Shown: one piece after another, positions 26,614-34,152 of the stretch
How the letters are laid out: each line of letters begins with the position of its first letter
How positions within the stretch are numbered: the first letter of the stretch is position 1
NCBI GenBank assembly: GCA_005938025.2
Contig: VCCI02000001.1
Span: 2,108,001-2,172,000 of the forward strand
Source of the DNA: Inquilinus sp. KBS0705
GTDB taxonomy: Bacteria > Bacteroidota > Bacteroidia > Sphingobacteriales > Sphingobacteriaceae
Direction of reading: 5' to 3'
Length of the DNA stretch: 64,000 bases
Notes under the pieces: model-generated
The model's database searches: none
What the model saw: the letters and a program-made list of their open reading frames with translations, nothing else
What the model was told of the DNA's origin: nothing
Translations under genes and position numbers: made by a program

Positions 26614-26796
26614 ATGTACATCGCTTACTCCGCCCTTCGCCCCCAAACCAAAAATGGTAAAATCAAAAACCTCGATCAGAATTTACAACACCGCATCCGG
26701 GCCTACCAGGCCACCTGCCAAAAATATAAGCAGCAGATAATCGAAATACAAAAATACATGCCCGGCTGGTTGCCGCCTTTTGAGGCCAAGGGATAA
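26614..26796 (+). CDS. Small hypothetical protein, 60 residues
   Basis: Starts at ATG 26614 about 88 bases after the divergent promoter. The protein is basic and helical, with QHRIRAYQATCQKYKQQIIEIQKYMPGWLPPFE; the proline/tryptophan-rich end is distinctive. I do not recognise it. The location, first gene opposite the S24 repressor, suggests it is a target of that repressor. Confidence 0.55.
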   Translation: MYIAYSALRPQTKNGKIKNLDQNLQHRIRAYQATCQKYKQQIIEIQKYMPGWLPPFEAKG

Positions 26797-26870
26797 AGCC
26801 CAAACGCAACTCCACAACAACTATCAACGCAACCGACCAATAAACAAACAAACAGTAAAAAAATAAACTC

Positions 26871-27272
26871 ATGAAACTATCTCAAAAACTAAAAGACCAG
26901 CTATGGTGGCTCATCATATCTGTTGATTACGACTACAGCCGCATAAGCATTGCCGAACACGACCTGGCCGACGATACCCTAACCCTTTGGCTGGAAGACA
27001 AACACGATTTTAAGAACTCTCTTGACGAATGCCTGTTACTTACCCTAACCGCCAAACAGTTTGCCAAAGTAATTAAAGACGAAAACCTGAACAGCTACGA
27101 GGGTAACAGACTACACCCTAACAAACAGTTTGTTTACAAAACACGCGTACAGATAAGCGAAGCCCTTACCTGGTACCGCGACGACGCCAGCCCTACCGAG
27201 CAAACCTGGGCCCGCGAAGCAGCCCTGCGCAATGTGCTTACCTACCTGGTAGAGAACGAAACCTTTGATTAA
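26871..27272 (+). CDS. Hypothetical protein, 133 residues
   Basis: An acidic, soluble protein with no signal peptide or membrane segment. It starts MKLSQKLKDQLWWLIISVDYDY and ends in a helical region (WAREAALRNVLTYLVENETFD). It lies 74 bases after the 60-residue gene and is probably cotranscribed from the S24-controlled promoter. No family is recognised. A hairpin resembling the phage-cluster operator (TATGCC-ATAT-AGCATA, 27276-27291) begins four bases past its stop. Confidence 0.65.
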   Translation: MKLSQKLKDQLWWLIISVDYDYSRISIAEHDLADDTLTLWLEDKHDFKNSLDECLLLTLTAKQFAKVIKDENLNSYEGNRLHPNKQFVYKTRVQISEALTWYRDDASPTEQTWAREAALRNVLTYLVENETFD

Positions 27273-27367
27273 TATTATGCCATATAGCATATATAGCATA
27301 AACTGGAATTGCTTTAGATGTTCAGATGATTTAGTGCCAAAAATGACGGTATTGAAAATGGGAGTGT

Positions 27368-27706
27368 TTACTTACTCTTCACCAGCCTGTCTATCTCCTG
27401 CTCAACCTCAACAAGTTCCTCGGTTTCGCTAAGGGCTTCGGAAGGTTTGGTGGCGTAGCTTAGCTTGCGGAAACGCCAGATGGCAAAGGCAGGCTCCTGG
27501 TAACGGTTTATAAGTTTAAAGAATTTGGGAAAGTTGTGTACCTCATCCAACAATACACCGGTTACAATACCATTGTTGTCCAGTATCTCGCGGATGGTAT
27601 ACTCCTTGTCCCTGGTTATCCATATTTCAAAATCGCGGCGTATTTCCTCGCTTTTGTCTGGATCAATTTTATCGTTTATGCAAATTACCTTATCACCCGG
27701 TTTCAT
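27368..27706 (-). CDS. Hypothetical protein, 112 residues
   Basis: A soluble protein with KPGDKVICINDKI at the start, reminiscent of small SH3-like beta folds (KGDxVxCI), followed by KEYTIREILDNNGIVTGVLLDEVHNF and an acidic helical C-terminus. No family name can be given. It is encoded alone on the minus strand, convergent with the S24-linked gene pair. Codon use looks like the host's. Confidence 0.7.
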   Translation of the reverse strand: MKPGDKVICINDKIDPDKSEEIRRDFEIWITRDKEYTIREILDNNGIVTGVLLDEVHNFPKFFKLINRYQEPAFAIWRFRKLSYATKPSEALSETEELVEVEQEIDRLVKSK

Positions 27707-27870
27707 AACAGCAAAGTTAAAAAGCTTATTTTAACAAACGGTCATAAAGGCGTTATTGTTTGCAAATATGGTGTATCGGTTGCTATTCAAAGATGATCAC
27801 CGTATCACAGTATCCTTAGCATTAGTTAAAGTGATCCGGAGACTTTTGACTTTAAACTTTTAACTTCCAC

Positions 27871-29201
27871 CTATCCCGCCGGCATCGATACATAAAACAC
27901 AGTACCCCCATCGGGGTGGCTTTCAAGCCATATGCGGCCGCCTTGCAGCTCAGTAAACTCTTTACATAGTAGCAGGCCCAGGCCCACACCACGCTCGTTG
28001 TTAGTACCAAAGGTTGATTGTGCCCTTAACGAGAATAGCTCGGCCTGTTTTTCGGCAGATATGCCGATGCCGTTATCCCGGATGATCAGCCAGCACTCGG
28101 CACCAATTTGTTTGGCTTTAAAAGTTACCTGGCCACCCTCTGGTGTAAACTTAATGGCGTTGCTAAGCAGGTTGCGTATAACCATCTGCAGCATATCGTT
28201 ATCGGCTATAATTTTAACATCCCAGTTTAGCTGGGCGGTTAGGGTGATGTTCTTTTTAAGCGCGATGGCTTTTTCAAGCTCGATGGTGTTATACAGGGCG
28301 TCGCGCAGGGTAATGTAGCCCAGCTTAACGTTTACACCATCCATTTGCGCCTTTGACCATACCAGCAGTTTGCCCAGCATATCAATGGTGCTGCGAGTAA
28401 CTTTTAACAAGTCGCCCTCTACCATTTGCCTTTCGGTGGTATCCAGTTCATATTCTGTAACCAGTTCCAGGTAGTTTTGAATATTGCTTAAAGGCGAGCG
28501 CAGGTCATGCGCTATGATAGACATAAGCTTATTACGCTCGGAGTTGATGCGTTCCAATTCCTGGTTTTGCTGTACTATCTGGTGGTTTTTTAACTCAATG
28601 GCTGCGGCCTTATCGGCTGCCGACCGCTTTTCAACCTCGTAGTTATGCCTTAAATAGTTTACGGTGTAATACAACACAATCACTACCACCGCATAAGCGG
28701 ATGAAATATCCCAGTAACGCGCCTGGCGGCTGCTGTATGTATCGGGTATAAAATGCGGGTAATAATACTCTATAAAATGCAGGCTCAGCATAATAAAGAT
28801 GTTGATGGCTATCCACACCTTTTGCTGATTTTTGGGCACCACGCAAAGTATCAGAAATATGCAAAGCCCCATTAGCAAATCCGACGGGCCCAGCGTGCCC
28901 GAATTGAGTACAAAGTTGGTGATGAAAAGCAGGTTGCCCAGCGCCGTGAAAATAATAATGGTAGATTGTATTTTACCTAAAAGCGCGAACGATAGTAAAG
29001 TGCAGTAAACCCAATACAGGCTACTAAACTAAGCAGCCCAACAGTAGGTAACCCAATAAGGTAATTAAACGGAACGTTATAGGCAAGTGCCAGTACGGCA
29101 ATTATACACAACGAGTGAAATATCCTGTATTCTAACGGAAAATCTGACGAAGACCCGGTTAACCTGATCCATCGGCGTTTTATACTTCCAATAAAGCCCA
29201 A
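27871..29201 (-). pseudogene. Membrane sensor histidine kinase broken by a -1 frameshift
   Basis: Two frames together encode one kinase. The first (29201 to TAG at 28977) has the N-terminus and two membrane helices and ends FTALYYRSRF; the second continues directly with LGKIQSTIIIFTALGNLLF, further helices, a coiled coil, H-box IIAHDLRSPLSNIQ, N-box NLLSNAIKF, and G boxes DNGIGIS and GVGLGLLL. The break is in a TTTT run (28979-28982 on this strand); one more T would restore a full protein of about 443 residues. It is either a real mutation or a homopolymer sequencing error. No response regulator is adjacent. Confidence 0.8.
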
Positions 29202-29332
29202 TTTTTATCAATAGCATTGTAGTGCTACACAAGCTTACAAAGAAAAAACCAAAAAAATGGCTATTAGGGCAGGAAAGGAGTTAATTTACTATTATATAAC
29301 TATTAGTAAACCAAAAATTAACTGAAATTAAA

Positions 29333-29358
29333 AAAGCCCGGGCTTTTGCCAGGGCTTT
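29333..29358 (-). terminator. Terminator of the RRM gene
   Basis: Stem AAAGCCC/GGGCTTT followed on the minus strand by TTTTTT, 24 bases after the RRM stop codon. Confidence 0.75.
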
Positions 29359-29381
29359 AAAAATATTGTAGCGCTTTTGTA

Positions 29382-29672
29382 TTAGTTGCGGCTAAAACCT
29401 CTGTTATTACCGCCACTGTTAAACCCCGGGCCTTTATCCTCGGCTATGTTAACAGTAATACGTTTGCCGTAATAGCTTTGACCGTTCATGCACCTTATTG
29501 CTTCCTTAGCTTCATCTTCGTTCACCATCTCAACAAACCCAAAACCCCTACTCTCTTTTGTTTCACGGTCTTTAACTATTCTGAGCGACTTAACCGGCCC
29601 AAAATCACCAAAAACCGCATTTAGTTCGGCCTCACTTACTTCCAGTGGAAGGCCTCCAATAAATACTTTCAT
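29382..29672 (-). CDS. RRM-type RNA-binding protein
   Basis: A 96-residue single-RRM protein. RNP2 is VFIGGL (residues 3-8) and RNP1 is SRGFGFVEM (about residues 41-49), with the aromatic residues that stack on RNA. A short glycine/asparagine-rich tail (GPGFNSGGNNRGFSRN) follows the fold. Proteins of this kind are abundant in Bacteroidota and cyanobacteria and are often cold- or stress-induced. It is monocistronic with its own terminator. Confidence 0.94.
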   Translation of the reverse strand: MKVFIGGLPLEVSEAELNAVFGDFGPVKSLRIVKDRETKESRGFGFVEMVNEDEAKEAIRCMNGQSYYGKRITVNIAEDKGPGFNSGGNNRGFSRN

Positions 29673-29789
29673 TAATCTCCTTTATTTTTGTGTAAAGGTA
29701 CGTAAAAAAGGCGGTTTTTTAAAGGATGGCGGTAGGATTGATGGGCTTGTAAGATGTTTTTTACAATGCAGTGTCAATATATAAGCTTG

Positions 29790-30377
29790 CTATTTTATCA
29801 GTAGTTCAAAGCTGCCCTCAACAGGGTAAAGGGTAGAATTTTCTTTACCGTTTTTAGAAAAGTAAGTGCTGAAAGTACCCTTGGCCAATACCTTTTTTTG
29901 CCGGTATACCGATAGTTTTATCTTGCCGGCATCATCTGCTTCTGCATAAGGTGTTAGGGTAAATTGCTCGGCATGCAATTCATCAGGCTTAAATAAAAGC
30001 TGTGCTCCTGCAACATTTTTTTTAACCCTAGATGCTGCTGAACCCTTAGAGCTAATACCAAAGCTTAGCGTATGCGCCTTGTTAATGGCTGTTATACCAA
30101 AATAGCGTTCTTTATTTATCACCATGTTTACAAACGCAACCGAATCTGTAGTGGCATCAAAGGTGTAAGTACTGTCTTGCAGCTTAAAGGTTACCTTTCC
30201 CGAGTCGGCCAGGAAGTTATCCGGAGCGCCAACGTCGCTGATAGCACTATCGGCGTTCATGGCAGATTTACGCTTATCCAGCTCCTTTTCGCCGGTATCT
30301 TTTTGGCATGAGGTAGCCATAACCGTGAGGAGCATAACAAGATAAATACACCAGCTTGTAAACCTTTTTGCTTGCAT
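29790..30377 (-). CDS. Putative lipoprotein, 195 residues
   Basis: Signal peptide with a lipobox ending VMATSC (Cys24), followed by a charged linker (KDTGEKELDKRKS). The rest is a beta-rich domain with strands such as GKVTFKLQDSTYTFDAT and NSTLYPVEGSFELLIK. No family is recognised. It lies next to the repeat-rich gap that precedes the phage cluster and is transcribed away from it. Confidence 0.8.
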   Translation of the reverse strand: MQAKRFTSWCIYLVMLLTVMATSCQKDTGEKELDKRKSAMNADSAISDVGAPDNFLADSGKVTFKLQDSTYTFDATTDSVAFVNMVINKERYFGITAINKAHTLSFGISSKGSAASRVKKNVAGAQLLFKPDELHAEQFTLTPYAEADDAGKIKLSVYRQKKVLAKGTFSTYFSKNGKENSTLYPVEGSFELLIK

Positions 30378-30570
30378 AGGTATAATAATGTTATAAAATT
30401 ATGAAAATTTACCGATTGCAACAACCCCGGCGAATCCAAACAACTGTTATTTTAACATTTTTTAACGTTATATATTAAACGGAAGCCGGGCATAAAAGGT
30501 TTGCTGCCGAAAAAGTAAAAATGTAGCGTATCAAACTTATTACATGCACGGCGGCACATCAGCTTTACAA

Positions 30571-30836
30571 GTTAACTCAACCCCTGCCCCCTTTCTATTG
30601 GGCAGAGAGGGGAACTTCTTTTATATTACCCCTCTTTCCGCGCAGCGGAGAGAGGGGTAACAAGCGCAGCGATGTCGGGGTGAGACAACGGCGCGGCATA
30701 TCCGCCCGGCGAGTTAACTCACCCCCTGCCCCCTCTTTACGCAGTAGAGAGGGGAGCTTTAGTTTCTTAACCCTCTTTCCGCAAAGCGGAGAGAGGGTCG
30801 ACGAGCGCAGCGATGTCGGGGTGAGTCAACGGCACG
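30571..30836. repeat. Two copies of a 125-130-base intergenic repeat in a 630-base gap
   Basis: Copies at 30571-30699 and 30713-30836 share GTTAACTCA-CCCCTGCCCCCT, GAGAGGGG, CCTCTTTCCGC, CGGAGAGAGGG and GCGCAGCGATGTCGGGGTGAG in the same order. The outer segments (TTAACTCACCCC and GGGGTGAGTCAA) and the inner CTCTTTCCGC/GCGGAGAGAG pair with each other, so each copy folds into a long hairpin. The rest of 30378-31005 holds no gene that I can support, apart from the terminase promoter at its right end. Confidence 0.85.
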
Positions 30837-30950
30837 TAGGACAAGCGGCATATATCGCCGGGAGATTGTTACTATGTTAATCAACGGATCGCTATAACTA
30901 TTATACAAAAAATAAATCTAAAAATATTAGCAATTCTAAAATATATTCAC

Positions 30951-30983
30951 TACATTTGTATATACTTTATGCCAATCGGCATA
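30951..30983 (+). promoter_or_regulatory. Promoter and operator of the terminase genes
   Basis: TACATTTG (30951-30958) fits the -7 consensus TAnnTTTG exactly. Nine bases downstream, at the expected transcription start, is the inverted repeat TATGCC-AATC-GGCATA (30968-30983). The same TATGCC-N4-GGCATA element occurs before the tape-measure gene and before the protease gene. The terminase ATG is 22 bases further on. Binding by a repressor is inferred. Confidence 0.7.
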
Positions 30984-31005
30984 TTATACATAAACTAACC
31001 ATTTT

Positions 31006-31428
31006 ATGAAACACTACTTAACAGCAAGGGATTGCACAGCCCTTATTGATGCCTATTTTGTGCGCATTAAAGGCAAATACTATAATCTTAAAGGCAAAAA
31101 AGTTTACACTATAACACCCGAACCGCCAACCTTTACCGGCCTGGCCGCGGCACTTGGCTTTAATAGCCTCGCCGATTTTGAAGAATACCTAATTAAAGGC
31201 GCAAACGCCGACATTGTGAAACGGGCTAAGTTAAAAGTGGAGATCGAATACGAAAAACGCCTGCACCAGCCATCGGCCACTGCCGCAATTTTTGCCTTAA
31301 AAACCATGGGCTGGAAAGAGAAGGCTGCAGATACCCCTGAACAATTAACAGACAACCCACAAATAGAGATAGTGATATCGGGCCCCCACCCTGCCGCTAC
31401 CGAAAAGGATGTACTGATAGATGAATAA
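31006..31428 (+). CDS. Phage terminase small subunit
   Basis: A 140-residue protein with an N-terminal helix-turn-helix-like part (TFTGLAAALGFNSLADFEEYLIKG) and a later segment SATAAIFALKTMGWKEKA, a hallmark of terminase small subunits in Bacteroidota prophages. It would recognise the packaging site and stimulate the large subunit, which starts 31 bases downstream. It is the first gene after the promoter/operator at 30951, so it opens the late cluster. Confidence 0.85.
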   Translation: MKHYLTARDCTALIDAYFVRIKGKYYNLKGKKVYTITPEPPTFTGLAAALGFNSLADFEEYLIKGANADIVKRAKLKVEIEYEKRLHQPSATAAIFALKTMGWKEKAADTPEQLTDNPQIEIVISGPHPAATEKDVLIDE

Positions 31429-31459
31429 GCACGCTATTGCCCATTAAATTACTACCAAT

Positions 31460-32689
31460 ATGTCTACCTTATTTTACAAACAAACAGCCGCCCTGTTTAA
31501 ATACAATTATGATGCAAGCGCGCAGGTTGTTGTTAACCAGGGTGGTACCAGCTCAGGTAAAACATACGCCATACAGCAGGTATTGTTTTGCCTGGCCTAC
31601 GAGACCCCCAAACAGGTTATTACCGTTGTTGGGCAGGATATACCTAACCTTAAAAGCGGTGTACTGCGCGATGCTAAAAGCATACTGGCCGAATCGCCTT
31701 CACTGCAACGCGCCATCAAAAAATTTAACAGTACCGATAGGGTATTTGAATTTTGGAACGGCAGCATTATAGAGTACAAGAGCTATGCCGATGCGCAGGA
31801 TGCCAAATCGGGCAAGCGCGATCACCTGTTTATAAACGAAGCCAACGGCATTAAATGGGGCGTGTACCACGAATTGGCCCTGCGCACCCGTAAGCGTATT
31901 TTTATTGATTATAACCCTAACAGCAGCTTTTGGGTACATAACAAGCTGATAGGGAATGATGGCGTACAGCTTTTTATATCGGACCATAGGCACAACCCCT
32001 TTATTACCGACGAGCTACGCCAAAAGATAGAAGCACTTAAATACGAAGATATAGAATTATGGAAGGTTTATGCCCGCGGGCTTACGGGCAAAATAACCGG
32101 CCTTGTATTTAAAAACTGGTACGTGTGCGATGCCATACCACCCGATGCCAAATTATTGGCTGCAGGGCTTGATTTTGGCTTTACTAACGACGAAACCGGA
32201 TGCCTGCTGGTTTATAAGCAAAACGGCGAGCTATGGGTTGATGAAGTGCTGTATAAAACAGGCCTAACCAATACCGATATATCAAAAAAGCTTTTAAAGG
32301 CAGGCATAAGCCAAAGTACCGAAATTATTGCCGATAGCGCCGAACCAAAATCGATAGAGGAGCTTAAGCGATTGGGCTGGTACATAACCGGCGCAAAAAA
32401 AGGTGCCGATAGTATTAACAACTCTATAGATATTTTAAAACGATACCGCATTAACGTAACCCGTGGCAGTGTTAACCTGCGTAAAGAATTGGACAAGTAT
32501 AAATGGAAAACCGACGCAACCGGTAAAAGCCTTAACACGCCCATAGATACCTGCAACCACCTGATAGACCCCCTGCGTTATGTAGCACTGGGCAAACTAA
32601 AAATAAAGGCCGGTAAAGGCATCAAAAGCAGGCTGCCCGCCCCCCCGCCCCCTGAAGGGGGAGTTTTTGAAGAACTAATTTCTTATTAA
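31460..32689 (+). CDS. Phage terminase large subunit
   Basis: Packaging motor of the Terminase_3 (PBSX-like) type, 409 residues. ATPase: Walker A GGTSSGKT (28-35) and Walker B region DHLFINEAN (121-129). Nuclease: Asp238 in AGLDFGFTND, Asp292 in IIADSAEP and Asp363/370 in DTCNHLIDPLRY. All look intact. The last 17 or so residues (PPPPEGGVFEELISY and neighbours) are encoded by a host-type hairpin repeat that has replaced the natural C-terminus. The next gene starts 58 bases after the stop. Confidence 0.93.
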   Translation: MSTLFYKQTAALFKYNYDASAQVVVNQGGTSSGKTYAIQQVLFCLAYETPKQVITVVGQDIPNLKSGVLRDAKSILAESPSLQRAIKKFNSTDRVFEFWNGSIIEYKSYADAQDAKSGKRDHLFINEANGIKWGVYHELALRTRKRIFIDYNPNSSFWVHNKLIGNDGVQLFISDHRHNPFITDELRQKIEALKYEDIELWKVYARGLTGKITGLVFKNWYVCDAIPPDAKLLAAGLDFGFTNDETGCLLVYKQNGELWVDEVLYKTGLTNTDISKKLLKAGISQSTEIIADSAEPKSIEELKRLGWYITGAKKGADSINNSIDILKRYRINVTRGSVNLRKELDKYKWKTDATGKSLNTPIDTCNHLIDPLRYVALGKLKIKAGKGIKSRLPAPPPPEGGVFEELISY

Positions 32690-32735
32690 TTGATATAAAA
32701 AACCATTCCCGTGGATAACTCCCCCTTCAGGGGGC
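32647..32735. repeat. Hairpin repeat overlapping the terminase 3' end
   Basis: Arms GCCCCCTGAAGGGGGAGTT (32647-32665) and its exact reverse complement (32717-32735). The left arm is inside the terminase reading frame; the right arm is in the gap. Related sequence recurs at 33578-33670. Confidence 0.85.
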
Positions 32736-32747
32736 AGGGGGCAGCAT

Positions 32748-33586
32748 ATGATAGAAAAAACACTTAAAACCATTGATGATAAATTGCCTGTGCGCATACC
32801 ATCGGCCTTGCACGAGGTTACGCTGGGGCAAATGATGGCCCTGCAGGATAGTGCGTTGCTTACCGACCTGGATGCTATAAGCATACTATCGGGCATACCA
32901 CTTACCGATCTGCAAAACGTGCGTGATGCAAACGATTTCGCGGTATTTGCCGATGCGGTGCTGGGCTTATCGCAGCAGATAAAATATTTGTACAATAGCG
33001 ATACCATCCCAAAAAAGATAACGCTGCGTATAGATGGCAAGCCGGTAACAGTAAGCGTTATAAAAAACTTAGCAGTAGAGCCCGCGGGTGCCTTTATGGC
33101 CGCTAAAGACATTATAGCCGACGAGATAGCCGAACACATTAAACAAACCGGCGAAGACAACTGGCAGAAGCATTTTAACCCATCGCTTAAGGCTTGCTGC
33201 AAGGTATTGGGCTATTATTTTTATTGCCGCGCCACAGGCAACCGATACGACGAATATGCCGCCGCCGCTTTTACCGAAACCATTAAAACACTTGGGGTAA
33301 CGGAGGCACTGCCCATAGCCAAACATTTTTTTATGAACTATCCCGCCTTATCGAAACCGAGAACAAGCTGCTGGCATCGGCTGCTACAGCTCTGGAAAAG
33401 CGGGCGGGCATACAAGCTTTCGAAAAGTTTAAATACATCAACACCATTAACGCCTTAGCCGGCGGCGATGTAACCAAATGGGCCGCCGTACTTGCACTAC
33501 CCTACGAGCGCGTACTCACCAAGCTACTGCTCAACAAAACCGAAGCGGAATATCAGCGGAAATATAGCGAGGTGGTAGCCCCCTAA
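32748..33586 (+). CDS. Putative tail assembly chaperone with -1 programmed frameshift
   Basis: The zero frame gives 236 residues (stop at 33458), but its last 41 residues look non-coding. At T7 (33326-33332), read CAT TTT TTT ATG, slipping back one base gives TAT GAA CTA and a further 84 codons of good coding quality (ELSRLIETENKLLASAATAL through YQRKYSEVVAP) to TAA at 33584-33586, for a product of about 279 residues. A U-UUU-UUU site is a classic slippery heptamer, and tail chaperones of long-tailed phages commonly use it. The N-terminal part contains DAISILSGIPLTDLQNV. A plain frameshift mutation is the alternative. Confidence 0.7.
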
Positions 33587-33670
33587 CCCCCCAAAGGGGA
33601 ACTTAATATTTAACATAACATCCCTGTAACTGATAACCTTAATTGCTCCCCCTTCAGGGGGTTGGGGGGC
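33578..33670. repeat. Inverted pair of C-rich repeats between tail genes
   Basis: GCCCCCTAACCCCCCAAAGGGG (split by a T/C change) at 33578-33602 and an inverted relative at 33645-33670 (CTCCCCCTTCAGGGGGTTGG). Same family as the repeat at 32647. The left arm begins inside the -1 frame of the tail chaperone. Confidence 0.75.
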
Positions 33671-33682
33671 CAAAACAACACC

Positions 33683-34126
33683 ATGCGTAACCAAATAAAC
33701 GCCATTGCGGATAGCCTGAGCGCCTCGCCATCCTTTTTATACGGCACCGAAAATGAATTGAACACCCTGGCAGATGATGCCGCCTTTCCCTGTGTAATGC
33801 TTTACCCTTTGCAGCCCATAGTGGTATCGCCGCAGGTAAATGGCTCGGTAAATAACGTATTTAGCCTGTACCTGGAGTTTTTGTACAAAACCGAATTTGG
33901 CCAATACACCGCCGAAAACGAAACCTATGTGCAGCAGGCCCTGCAAATGGCCAACGAGTTTATGGTAAAGGCGGCCAAATACCGCGACGGCGATGGCCGT
34001 TACTTCCGCGTTAAGGCAGGCGAAAAGGCCAAATGTGTGCCAGTTTACAACAAGTTTGATGTAAACACCACCGGTATTGGCCTCACCATCACCCTAACCA
34101 CCATGTATTCCGATCTGATCAGCTAA
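33683..34126 (+). CDS. Phage virion-associated protein, 147 residues
   Basis: Start taken at ATG 33683 (MRNQINAIADSLSASPSFLYG); an in-frame TTG at 33662 lies inside a repeat. The protein has alternating helices and strands (FSLYLEFLYKTEFGQYTAENETYV) and ends GLTITLTTMYSDLIS. Size and position between the chaperone and the large tail protein suggest a tail-completion or neck protein, but I recognise no named family. Confidence 0.65.
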   Translation: MRNQINAIADSLSASPSFLYGTENELNTLADDAAFPCVMLYPLQPIVVSPQVNGSVNNVFSLYLEFLYKTEFGQYTAENETYVQQALQMANEFMVKAAKYRDGDGRYFRVKAGEKAKCVPVYNKFDVNTTGIGLTITLTTMYSDLIS

Positions 34127-34152
34127 AATCAACTAAACCATTAATTACCACC

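Noticed and set aside
28977-28982. Programmed frameshift in the histidine kinase gene
   Set aside because: CGC TTT TAG is not a canonical slippery heptamer and histidine kinases are not known to use one; a simple indel is more likely.
30680-30880. A 66-codon open frame in the repeat region
   Set aside because: It is translated from the intergenic repeat and has no homolog-like features or usable start context.
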